Assembly: GCF_030056795.1 (NCBI RefSeq)
Contig: NZ_JASHKQ010000001.1
Coordinates: forward strand, 248,001-312,000
Origin: Rhodococcus sp. IEGM 1381
Lineage (GTDB): Bacteria; Actinomycetota; Actinomycetes; Mycobacteriales; Mycobacteriaceae
Length of the DNA: 64,000 nt
Reading direction: 5' to 3'
Shown here in pieces: positions 1-7,541 of the stretch (position 1 is the first letter of the stretch; every line of letters starts with the position of its first letter). The notes under the pieces were generated by a model. The model was not told where the DNA came from, searched no databases, and was given only the letters and a program-made list of their open reading frames with translations. The position numbers and the translations under genes were made by a program.

Positions 1-567
1 GACCCACTCGGGCTTGCCGTCCTGCTCTACATCCGCGACAAGCTAGTTATTCAGCACACCGCCGCACCGGTGCTCCCGCCCGTCTATCCGACCGTTCAGG
101 ACAAAGATTCGACCCCCGCCGGCAGTCGACTGACCGAACAATGGAACCAACGGTGGGCAGAAGCCACCGGCCCCGGAGGAAATGCCGACCTCGGGATGGA
201 ATCGCCGACCTCGCCGTTCTTCGACAGCACGCCCGAACTGCGCGCCGCCTACGAACAGCACCTCGAACCCGCAGCACGATGGTTCGCACCTTTGGGGCGC
301 GAACGCGCTGAGCAATTTATGGACGAGCGCGCGCAAGGGCTGCACGATCCAGTGAGCGAGATCGTCCGCGACTGGCAACACATGTCAGGCCGCGAACCCG
401 CACCGTTCACACTGACACTCCATTTCGCACCCGTCGAGGGTCACGGCACCTGGCGGACCGGCGATTTCAAGTACATCGTGGCCCAGAACCTTCCGCGCAA
501 TCGAGGAACATTCATCGAGTGGCTCCGACCGATCATCGCCAGCGCCGCGTCCGGTCAGCTTGACTAG
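1..567 (+). CDS. Hypothetical protein, 5' end outside window
   Basis: The reading frame is open from base 1 to the TAG at 565-567, so the gene probably begins upstream. The first residues visible (DPLGLAVLLYIRDK) look like the end of a membrane segment or a hydrophobic helix, followed by a soluble region rich in Trp, Pro and acidic residues (for example EQWNQRW and DWQHMSGREP). An internal GTG at 70 could be a start giving 165 residues, but nothing makes it preferable to continuation from upstream. I do not recognise the family. Codon use is normal for a GC-rich actinobacterium, and the frame is likely real because G/C dominates third positions. Confidence 0.55.
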   Translation, partial: DPLGLAVLLYIRDKLVIQHTAAPVLPPVYPTVQDKDSTPAGSRLTEQWNQRWAEATGPGGNADLGMESPTSPFFDSTPELRAAYEQHLEPAARWFAPLGRERAEQFMDERAQGLHDPVSEIVRDWQHMSGREPAPFTLTLHFAPVEGHGTWRTGDFKYIVAQNLPRNRGTFIEWLRPIIASAASGQLD

Positions 568-720
568 ACAACTACAGAAGCTGAACGACGCCGTTGGTTT
601 GAACCCGATTGCACAAATCCATGCGACGCAACTGCTTCTGCAACTTCACTTGTGGAATCCGGCGACCGAACACAACTACGAGCGGTAAACCCGTCCAGAA
701 CGACAGATATTGGGGGGGTG

Positions 721-733
721 CAGTTTTCGCACC
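721..733 (+). repeat. Near copy of dispersed 13-mer CAGTTTCCGCACC
   Basis: The sequence CAGTTTTCGCACC differs at one base from the 13-mer found exactly at 1457, 3248, 3638 and 5053. It lies in the 238-base non-coding gap between the first two genes, where I see no other feature. Confidence 0.4.
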
Positions 734-865
734 TGAAATCGCAAGTTCGGCGGACCCTGATCCAGTTGGCATGCGATAGCGAGAACCGGGTAGCGGGGTT
801 CCCAGGTGCGCCAAGATCCGTCCGTGACGTTGACGCACCCTCTCGCGCACGGGCAGACTCGGTTC

Positions 866-1378
866 ATGGATTTGTCGACGTACATCGTGCACGAAAGATC
901 CGAAGTCATCGGTACAGGCGTCGTCACCATCGACGCATCCGGCGCCGCCCACCTCGCACCGAACACACCGTTCCCGGACCCGCGAAATGTGTCACGAAAG
1001 GTCCCCTTGCGCTACAGCGTCTTCGGCCAGGACTGGGACGGGGTGTGGGTCACGCTTACCGGACGCTGGGTAGACGGAGGTGTCGATGTCTCATCGGTGG
1101 ACAGAATCGTCAGACCCACATTTCCGAGCAAAACGACCGTCCGTGTCATGAACCCGAACGGCAAGGGGTGGACACTCGCCGACGAGGTTGCTGCCACGGA
1201 ACACAGCGACTTTCATTCGACGGATGATTCGATTTTCGGTTCAGGTTCTCAGCGCGAGGACGACGGCAGTGATACTCTGACCATCGATTGTTTGTATATC
1301 GACAGCTCCTTCGCAGAATGGCTCGGCCGCACCCACCCCGGTGACATCGAGGTCCGGAGCACGCTCGTCCCGCACTGA
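866..1378 (+). CDS. Hypothetical protein
   Basis: A 170-residue protein if translation starts at the ATG at 866 (MDLSTYIVHERSEV). An in-frame GTG at 806 would add 20 residues with no obvious merit. The sequence is soluble, with beta-rich segments (VIGTGVVTIDASG, DGVWVTLTGRWVDGG) and an acidic C-terminal half. I do not recognise a family. It ends 184 bases before the convergent PLP lyase. No signal peptide or membrane segment is visible. Confidence 0.5.
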   Translation: MDLSTYIVHERSEVIGTGVVTIDASGAAHLAPNTPFPDPRNVSRKVPLRYSVFGQDWDGVWVTLTGRWVDGGVDVSSVDRIVRPTFPSKTTVRVMNPNGKGWTLADEVAATEHSDFHSTDDSIFGSGSQREDDGSDTLTIDCLYIDSSFAEWLGRTHPGDIEVRSTLVPH

Positions 1379-1456
1379 ACTCTCTGACACCGGAACTGAG
1401 GTTCTCGACCGACGACTCTGACAACTGGAGGCGCGCCGATGTCGGAGGCGACGCAT

Positions 1457-1469
1457 CAGTTTCCGCACC
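1457..1469 (+). repeat. Dispersed 13-mer CAGTTTCCGCACC
   Basis: Exact copy of the 13-mer, placed in the convergent intergenic gap between the hypothetical gene ending at 1378 and the lyase ending at 1563. Other exact copies are at 3248, 3638 and 5053, all in the same orientation. Confidence 0.45.
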
Positions 1470-1562
1470 AATCGCTTTGCGGGCGCGGCGTTGCAGGACA
1501 GTACCCGCAGTAATGTGTCGGGTGCTTGTCTAGCCGTCGCAGCACTGGCGGGTGCCCGAACG

Positions 1563-2648
1563 TTACGGTCCTGCGAGTTTGATCAGTCTGTTCACTGCAT
1601 CGGCGATCAGAGTCGGGTCGAGGGCCAGCGACGCCTCCCCGAAAGAGCATTCGATCGAGCAATGCGCTGGGTTGGGACTCGTACGGATTCGCAGACCCAA
1701 CCTGGGCCCACCTTCGTCGACGAGTTGCCGATGCGCGTGCAGGGCCGCGGCTGGTCCGATGGGCAGATGAAGGTGGAACATCGCCGTATGTGGCGGGTTC
1801 GGTCGGACCGTGGCCGGCGTGCGTTCCGTGATCGCGGCGGCGACGGCCTGCGCGTGCGCCATGTACGCAGGCATCGCAGACGCCGCCCGTTCCATTCCGT
1901 CGAGAGCGAGCAGTGCGAGAGGCCACGCTTCGTCGATGGTCCCGCCCAGGCGGTGCCTCCACCTGCGGGCACCAGCGATGAAGTTTTCGTCGCCGACCAA
2001 GACCGCTCCTCTCGGCGCTTCGAGGTCCTTATAGAGCGAGACGTACACCGAATCGAAACCGGCGCAGATCTCGTCGAGAGGCCGGTCGTAGAAGGGCGGG
2101 GTCTGCCACACCCTCGCCCCGTCGAGATGCGTGGCAACACCCGCCGCGCCGGCCGTCGCGAGTTGGGTCTGCAAATCGGTCCATGAGGGCAGTTCCCCGC
2201 CGAGTTCACGTTGCGGCAGCTCCCACATCACCGCGGCCACATCCGCGCCGATGCCGGCGCGCAGGTTGTCGGCGGTCATCAGCTCGTTCCGGTCGCCCAC
2301 CAGCCGTGCGTGCATCTCGTGCAGCACCGCATAGTTCTCGTCCTCCCACAAAGACAGATGATTAGTGGGGTGCCCGACGAATGCTCGCCCGCCCTCGGCC
2401 TGGTCCGCGTGCACGCGCAACGCGATCTGCTGAGCCATCTTGCCTGTCGGCATGAACAGCGCTGCTTGCTTTCCCAGCGTCACGCAGACACTTTCCTCCA
2501 ACAGTGTCGTGGCCGCACGTGGATCGGTAGCCACCTCGGGATGTCGCTCCACAGCCTGGGACAACCGAACAAGTTCGGCCCGCGGTGTACGTCGGTCGGT
2601 TTCGTGAACGGACAGGATCGGCGTTCCCGTCACTGATGTAGCGTCCAT
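1563..2648 (-). CDS. Threonine aldolase / beta-eliminating lyase family PLP enzyme
   Basis: A fold-type I PLP enzyme of the aromatic amino acid beta-eliminating lyase/threonine aldolase family (361 residues, near the usual 340-360). The motif HLDGARVW carries the Asp that contacts the pyridine nitrogen. SLYKDLEAPRGAVLVG holds the Schiff-base Lys in the position of the SxSKGLGAPxG motif of L-threonine aldolases. In that family the reaction is cleavage of L-threonine or L-allo-threonine to glycine and acetaldehyde, but the substrate here is not decidable. The ATG at 2648 is preferred because the longer frame would run into the divergent gene. Only 24 bases separate the two starts, so their promoters must overlap coding sequence. 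Confidence 0.8.
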   Translation of the reverse strand: MDATSVTGTPILSVHETDRRTPRAELVRLSQAVERHPEVATDPRAATTLLEESVCVTLGKQAALFMPTGKMAQQIALRVHADQAEGGRAFVGHPTNHLSLWEDENYAVLHEMHARLVGDRNELMTADNLRAGIGADVAAVMWELPQRELGGELPSWTDLQTQLATAGAAGVATHLDGARVWQTPPFYDRPLDEICAGFDSVYVSLYKDLEAPRGAVLVGDENFIAGARRWRHRLGGTIDEAWPLALLALDGMERAASAMPAYMAHAQAVAAAITERTPATVRPNPPHTAMFHLHLPIGPAAALHAHRQLVDEGGPRLGLRIRTSPNPAHCSIECSFGEASLALDPTLIADAVNRLIKLAGP

Positions 2649-2672
2649 GAGCAGTGAGAGTAGGGAGGTTCC

Positions 2673-3218
2673 GTGGACACGTTCAACAGTGACGTTCTCG
2701 AACGGATCGCCGTAGCAGTGGACCTCGCGAACGCCCACGCCGCCGGGTCCCTATCTGGTGGCGTGCACGCCCGTCCCGAGTGGATCTTCGAGACCCACCA
2801 CTACGCAACCCCCGAGAACGCCGACGATTGGACCAGCGTCGCGCAACTGGCGGAGCAACTCGACAATCTGCTGCGCCGGGTCGCCGCCGGTGATCACGAC
2901 ACGGTCATCGAACTGGTCAACAACTACCTTGCCGAGTCGAGTGTCACCCCGTACATCGAGAACGGTCCAAACGGCTACGTACTTCACTTTCACACGCGCG
3001 CAACATCATTCGCGGACGGCTGGGCTGGAGGAATTTACACCGCCCTGGCAGTGGCCTACAGCACAGGTCAGGCATCCCGCATCGGTCGTTGCGCCAGTCG
3101 CTCGTGCGAACGACTGTTCCTCGACCGCGGGCGGAATCAGCAGCGACGGTTTTGCAGCCTTCAGTGCCAGAACCGCGAGAAGTCGGCGGCTTACCGACGC
3201 GTACGGACCCGCGCCTGA
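2673..3218 (+). CDS. CGNR-type zinc finger protein (ABATE-like)
   Basis: A 181-residue cytoplasmic protein. The C-terminal 40 residues contain GRCASRSCERLFLD, then RRFCS and LQCQNREK: two Cys pairs followed by a C-x-N-R signature. This is the layout of the CGNR zinc finger (C-x4-C ... C-x3-C), normally found behind an N-terminal ABATE/stress-response domain in putative actinobacterial regulators. The start is a GTG at 2673 with GGGAGG four bases upstream. It is divergent from the PLP lyase by only 24 bases. The family is thought to bind DNA, and the target is unknown. In the signature, Gln replaces Gly (CQNR rather than CGNR). Confidence 0.75.
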   Translation: MDTFNSDVLERIAVAVDLANAHAAGSLSGGVHARPEWIFETHHYATPENADDWTSVAQLAEQLDNLLRRVAAGDHDTVIELVNNYLAESSVTPYIENGPNGYVLHFHTRATSFADGWAGGIYTALAVAYSTGQASRIGRCASRSCERLFLDRGRNQQRRFCSLQCQNREKSAAYRRVRTRA

Positions 3219-3247
3219 GTCGTTCGATAGAAAACGTTGTCGCTCAA

Positions 3248-3260
3248 CAGTTTCCGCACC
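3248..3260 (+). repeat. Dispersed 13-mer CAGTTTCCGCACC
   Basis: Exact copy in the short gap between the zinc-finger gene and the regulator remnant. See the copies at 1457, 3638 and 5053. Confidence 0.45.
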
Positions 3261-3328
3261 CGCGTGAGTGCGCGCCTACAACCTCGGCCAGGTCGTGGCC
3301 TCAGCAGAGAAAGGTTCAGCCGAGGCAT

Positions 3329-3715
3329 CTAAGAACCAACGGGGGCATCTCGGGTCACGCTGCGCTCGTTCGTGTCGTCGGCTTCCAGTGCAAGAAGCGA
3401 CAGGGCCCGTTCGCCAATGTCGTCGATCGGTGAGTGCGTGAGCAGTCGTTGCCCGGTGGAATCCGCTGCGTGGAGCACCTCGAAGGACACATCGAACCGA
3501 CCCGCGATCGGGTGGTCGAGTTCCTTGAACCCATCCGTACACCGCCGCACGGTGTGTTCTGCCCATATCCTCGCGAAATCGTCACTGCGGACGCACATCT
3601 CACCGACCGGCAATTCCTGAATGAGTGCACTGCCGGCCAGTTTCCGCACCTCTTCCGGCCGCTCGTATCGACCGTCGTGGTTACCGGTGATGTTGGTGCT
3701 GAACTTCGAAATTTT
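3329..3715 (-). pseudogene. C-terminal remnant of a MmyB-like XRE regulator
   Basis: About 125 residues match the C-terminal ligand-binding half of MmyB-like helix-turn-helix regulators: an RPEEVRKLAGSALIQELPV segment, then SDDFARIWAEHTVRR, then KELDHPIAGRFDVSFEVL, ending with a Leu-rich helix. The usual N-terminal XRE DNA-binding domain and the start of the sensor domain are missing, and the frame upstream runs straight into the 3' end of the MFS gene (3727). No convincing start codon or ribosome site precedes it. I read it as a truncated leftover, although a short expressed protein cannot be excluded. It contains one of the dispersed 13-mers (3638-3650). Confidence 0.65.
3638..3650 (+). repeat. 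Dispersed 13-mer CAGTTTCCGCACC inside the regulator remnant
   Basis: Exact copy, here within the remnant where the opposite strand encodes V-R-K-L-A. It may be coincidental coding sequence rather than an element. Confidence 0.3.
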
Positions 3716-3726
3716 TGGCCTTCCTG

Positions 3727-4905
3727 TTACGACCGTGACGCAACCAGAAGCGCAGCGCCACAACAGCAGGCGATAGTAACGAACGCCGTGAGCAGTCCGA
3801 CGTGGTCAGCCAGAAATCCCACCACCGGCGGCCCACCGAGGTACGCGCTGTACCCGACGGCGCTCACACGCGCGGTAGCGACAGCAGCACCCCCGCTGGT
3901 GCGGTCGGCGGCGTCGGTGATCGCGAGAGGAAACAACGGACCCAACACCAACCCCGCGACACCGAGAGCTACCACCACCGGCCACGGACCGCTCTGCGCC
4001 ACAAACCCCGCCGCGACGGCAGCCGTCAACACCACCGCCGAACACCGCACGGTCACAACCGACCCCAACCGATCGACGACCACGTCACCGAACGACCGCG
4101 AGAGGAACATCGCAGAACTGAACACGACCACCGCCACCGCGCCGACAGTGGCGCCGCCGCCGAAATCGCGGGCCACCACCAGAGCCGACCAGTCAGTTAC
4201 CATCCCCTCCGCCAACAGCGCAGCCACAGCAATCACGCCCACCGACACCGGTATGGCCAGCCACCGCGCCCACCTGTTCTCGGTGGAACCATTCACGACT
4301 TTGCCGATCATCGGCCCGGTCGGGCCCTCGGAGTCGACGGCGTCAGTGGGTAGGAACACCGATGACGCAACGACGAGCACGACGAGACCGAGAGACATCG
4401 TCGAGAAGTGCTCGACCACGGTGACGCCGAGGTACGAGGCGAGCGCACCGGACGCGGCGCCGACGAGAACGCCCAGGCTGTACCCACCGTGCAGACGCGA
4501 GAGAACCCGCCGCCCCACAGCGTCCTGATACCTGATGGCGGCGGTGTTCATCGCGACGTCCAGACACCCGCTGGCAGCGCCGAGCCCGGCCAACACGACC
4601 CCGAGCCACCACCCGTTGGGCGCCACCCCGATCCCAGGCAAGGCAGCAGCGAACACGAATGCGGCCACCGCGCAACAGGTTCGAGCAGATACATGCTCCA
4701 ACAACCGTGCGGTGCCGAACAGTGCCGGTACCGAGCCGGCGGCGATGCCGAGAAGGGCCCACCCCAGCTGGCCATCGGTGAGCACGAGCTCGGACTTCAC
4801 CTGCGGAATGCGCGGCGCCCAACTCGCCAGGACGGCGCCGTTGACGAAGAACACGATCCACAGGGCAATCGTCGATCGACGAACAGAATTCACAGAACTG
4901 GACAC
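3727..4905 (-). CDS. MFS transporter, YbjJ-like
   Basis: A 392-residue integral membrane protein with about twelve hydrophobic segments separated by a central loop near residues 190-215. The N-terminus (WIVFFVNGAVLASWAPRIPQVK) is characteristic of the YbjJ-type branch of the major facilitator superfamily, whose substrates are mostly unknown; drugs or sugars have been suggested for relatives. The start is a GTG at 4905; a second in-frame GTG lies at 4893. The regulator remnant immediately downstream may once have been part of the same locus. Confidence 0.8.
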   Translation of the reverse strand: MSSSVNSVRRSTIALWIVFFVNGAVLASWAPRIPQVKSELVLTDGQLGWALLGIAAGSVPALFGTARLLEHVSARTCCAVAAFVFAAALPGIGVAPNGWWLGVVLAGLGAASGCLDVAMNTAAIRYQDAVGRRVLSRLHGGYSLGVLVGAASGALASYLGVTVVEHFSTMSLGLVVLVVASSVFLPTDAVDSEGPTGPMIGKVVNGSTENRWARWLAIPVSVGVIAVAALLAEGMVTDWSALVVARDFGGGATVGAVAVVVFSSAMFLSRSFGDVVVDRLGSVVTVRCSAVVLTAAVAAGFVAQSGPWPVVVALGVAGLVLGPLFPLAITDAADRTSGGAAVATARVSAVGYSAYLGGPPVVGFLADHVGLLTAFVTIACCCGAALLVASRS

Positions 4906-5202
4906 GACGGCCTCACGGTCGCCCTATCGATGACGGGTGCCTACACCCCCGGACGGTCAGGAGCGCTACGGCGACGAACTGTGACCTTCGAAGAACATCA
5001 CGCCGACCGAGGCACGTCAAGCGCCGGACAACTCGTGCGGACCGCCGCGAAGCAGTTTCCGCACCGTCAAGACATATTGACATCTACAGGCAATTACGCC
5101 GATGGTCGGTGCAGTCCTGGACATTGCAAAGCTCCCGCGTCTGGCGAATTTAAGCCATCTCTTGGGTGTGCGGGATTCTCTGAACGCGGGCCGTACGTTG
5201 TT
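4906..5202. other. Non-coding gap between divergent-facing MFS and cyclase genes
   Basis: About 300 bases with no plausible gene. The only structure I see is the 13-mer plus palindrome at 5053-5081, described separately. This region holds the MFS promoter, but no clear -35/-10 pair stands out. Confidence 0.4.
5053..5081. repeat. 13-mer fused to palindrome GTCAAGACATATTGAC
   Basis: The exact 13-mer CAGTTTCCGCACC (5053-5065) is followed at once by GTCAA-GACATA-TTGAC (5066-5081), a five-base inverted repeat. The same arrangement, with a perfect 18-base palindrome, recurs at 9789-9814. The two copies bracket the cyclase, TetR, MFS and monooxygenase-like genes. It could be an operator or a relic of an insertion; no transposase is present. 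Confidence 0.45.
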
Positions 5203-6732
5203 TCAGCCACCATGACGTTGTACAGATCGATCAAGGGGTTCTCGGCTCGGCCCGTAAAGTCGTACCTGCTTCTGCTTTCCTTTCAGGTCGATCTCTGGGC
5301 GCTCTGACCAGTAGTCGTCCGGTTCATGGAGTAGTCGGAACGTCGCCTCGGTGATCAGGACATCGTCGCCAGTCGTTTTTGTTGCTGACTCGACGCGCGA
5401 CGCAGTGTTGACGGTGTCACCGATAACGGTGAAGTCGAGTCGTCCCCCGCCTCCTATGGTTCCTGCAACAACTGGACCCGAATTGATGCCGACACCGACG
5501 CGAAGTTTCTCACCGTAATTTGACTCCACGAGAGCGACTATTTCCAGCGCCGCGGCGACTGCGCATTCTGCGTGATCGTTGACCCGCTCGGGAGCACCGA
5601 ACACCGCTAACAGTCCGTCGCCGATGAACTTGTTGGCGTGCCCTCGGTGGCGAAGGAGAACTGGCACGACATGGCCGTACAGATCGTTGAGTCGGGCGAC
5701 GACTTGTTGAGGTGTGGCATCTTCGGCGTACGAGGTGAAGTTGCGAACGTCCATGAAAAGTACCGTCAGGTTTATCTCTTCGCCCGATAGGTTAAGACCT
5801 TCGTTTATTACCCGTTCGGCGAGTGACGGGTCGACGTACACCCCCAGGGCTTCATGAAGCTGCTCTCGTTCCGAGAGACCACGCGTCATTCTGTTGAACC
5901 CGGCTTGAAGGAACCCCGCTTCGGTGGCGTCGTCGACAGGCACGCGCGCCGAAAAGTCCCCGTCTTCCACTCTGGCGAGTGCATCGCGCAGCGCCCGAAG
6001 AGGTGCCGAAACAGTGGCCCCTGCGAGCGCTACCGAGGCCAGGCCGACCGAAAGACCGGTCAGAGCCAAGAACAACACTGCCACCAGGATACGGCCGGTA
6101 TCAACGCCGCTGATAAGAGCGGCCGCCGACAGAACGACAATCCCAGCAAGGGGGATGCCCGTCGTGAGAACCCACGCCAACACCAGCCTGCTACGTACAC
6201 CGGGGTAATCGCGGCGAGTCGGCAGGCTGCCGGCCAATGTCAGGGCGGCTATGGGTCTGAGCGCTTTTTCGACCAGAACGTATTGAAGTGAGCACGCAGT
6301 CAACGCACCCAGCACTATGACAATGCCGCCTCCCACCGCGGCGAACGCATTCTCGGAAGAATTGAGGGCTGTGAAGAAGGCTGCGCCTCCCGCCCAAATC
6401 CAGAAAGCATCCGTAGCCCAGCGCCGCGGATAGCTCAACACCGACAGGCGGTCGGCGTCGGTTGGTGGCTTCACGGCGATCACCCAACGTTCGATCGGCG
6501 CAATTGCGCGTCGGTAGAGAAAATGCCCGAGCGGCAGGGCGAACAGGAGATACAGTGCAAACGCAGGAAGAGTGCGGGTTGTGATCGAGTTCAGTTCGGC
6601 TGTCGCAATGCTGGGCGCAAGCCACAGCATCGAGATGGTGACGACCGTGGCTCCGAAACCGTTGGCCAGGTAGCCAATCCGAACCAGTTGGCGGCGCGAG
6701 CGTTTGACGAAGTCGTAGTCCACTGCCTGCAC
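5203..6732 (-). CDS. Membrane-bound class III adenylate cyclase with HAMP domain
   Basis: A 509-residue protein with about six N-terminal membrane segments (residues 15-240), a HAMP linker (about 245-300, ALRDALARVEDGDFSARV) and a C-terminal class III cyclase domain (about 325-490). Metal-binding Asp residues sit in FMDVRNFT and FIGDG, the adenine-selecting Lys in ANKFIGDG, and the transition-state Asn and Arg in DTVNTASRVES. The second substrate-specifying position is Thr (DFTVIGD) rather than Asp, a Lys/Thr pair also seen in bicarbonate-type cyclases. All catalytic positions are present, so synthesis of cAMP from ATP at the membrane is expected. The layout matches the mycobacterial Rv3645/Rv1318c family. 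Confidence 0.88.
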   Translation of the reverse strand: MQAVDYDFVKRSRRQLVRIGYLANGFGATVVTISMLWLAPSIATAELNSITTRTLPAFALYLLFALPLGHFLYRRAIAPIERWVIAVKPPTDADRLSVLSYPRRWATDAFWIWAGGAAFFTALNSSENAFAAVGGGIVIVLGALTACSLQYVLVEKALRPIAALTLAGSLPTRRDYPGVRSRLVLAWVLTTGIPLAGIVVLSAAALISGVDTGRILVAVLFLALTGLSVGLASVALAGATVSAPLRALRDALARVEDGDFSARVPVDDATEAGFLQAGFNRMTRGLSEREQLHEALGVYVDPSLAERVINEGLNLSGEEINLTVLFMDVRNFTSYAEDATPQQVVARLNDLYGHVVPVLLRHRGHANKFIGDGLLAVFGAPERVNDHAECAVAAALEIVALVESNYGEKLRVGVGINSGPVVAGTIGGGGRLDFTVIGDTVNTASRVESATKTTGDDVLITEATFRLLHEPDDYWSERPEIDLKGKQKQVRLYGPSREPLDRSVQRHGG

Positions 6733-6821
6733 CGCCCAATCGTCGCACGGTGCAGTGTTGAACGAAGGAATGTAGCTGTGATGGCGCCGTCGAAAACGTC
6801 GCTTGTCGTAAGACCCGAAGA

Positions 6822-7397
6822 TCAGGGGGCGACTCCGCGGCTGATCAGATCCAGCGTCTGCTGATAGATGAATTTCCAGTGCGCCTGGCCGCCAGGAGGC
6901 CCGCTGCCGTCGAGTTCGAGGCTCACCGCGCCGTGAACGCAGGCCCAGATCTGCAGGGTGAGGTCGAACGGCTCACCCGACCGAATGGTCCCCGCCGCCT
7001 GGCCATAACGAATGATTTCGGTGAGGGAACCGAGCGCAGCGGCAGCGATATCGCCCTCCGGCTTGCTCACACCAGAAAACATCACCCGGTAAAGCATGGG
7101 TGAGCGCAGCGCGAAGGCACGATAGGCCACTCCCGCTCGTTGGAGTCGAATGTGAGGGTCGGTGTCGACGACGCCACCGATGTCGGCTTGGAGCTGGGTG
7201 AAACCCTCTGTCACCAATGCGGTCATCAACCCGGTTTTGCTCTCGAAATGGTTGTAGACGCCCATGGGGGCAACGCCGGCCTCGGTGGCCACAGCCCGCA
7301 CAGTCAGGCCCTTTTCGCCACTTCCGTCGAGAACTTTCAGAGCCGCCGCCAGCAGCAGCCCACGCACATTGCCGGCGGGCGTCCGCGTCACTGCCAT
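6822..7397 (-). CDS. TetR-family transcriptional repressor
   Basis: A 191-residue regulator: N-terminal TetR helix-turn-helix (residues 10-55, LTVRAVATEAGVAPMGVYNHF) followed by an all-helical ligand-binding domain with YRAFALRSPMLYRVMF. The ATG at 7397 is preferred over the longer frame to 7505, because the extra N-terminus would cover the operator region and looks unlike a TetR N-terminus. It is divergent from the DHA2 efflux gene at 7542. The nested palindrome between them is very probably its own operator, so it likely represses both itself and the pump until it binds a drug-like ligand. Confidence 0.88.
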   Translation of the reverse strand: MAVTRTPAGNVRGLLLAAALKVLDGSGEKGLTVRAVATEAGVAPMGVYNHFESKTGLMTALVTEGFTQLQADIGGVVDTDPHIRLQRAGVAYRAFALRSPMLYRVMFSGVSKPEGDIAAAALGSLTEIIRYGQAAGTIRSGEPFDLTLQIWACVHGAVSLELDGSGPPGGQAHWKFIYQQTLDLISRGVAP

Positions 7398-7430
7398 GTT
7401 CGCGATTCTCCCATGAACCGAAAACCCCCC

Positions 7431-7498
7431 TTGACATCTGTTGAGTACATTGTTCTTCTTATAGAACAACGTTCTACATATTAAGAACATCATGTCAA
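7431..7498. promoter_or_regulatory. Face-to-face promoters around a nested TetR-type operator
   Basis: TTGACA at 7431-7436 (plus strand, towards the efflux gene) and TTGACA on the minus strand at 7493-7498 (towards tetR) point at each other. Between them is TAGAAC-AAC-GTTCTA (7462-7476), a perfect six-base inverted repeat, nested inside TGTTCTT (7451-7457) and AAGAACA (7483-7489). Both palindromes have nearly the same centre (7469-7470). The minus-strand -10 could be TAGAAC 16 bases from its -35. The plus-strand -10 is unclear. Repressor bound here would block both promoters. Confidence 0.65.
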
Positions 7499-7541
7499 TC
7501 TCCATCTGGGTGAGCTACTTACTCGACCAAGGGGACAACCG

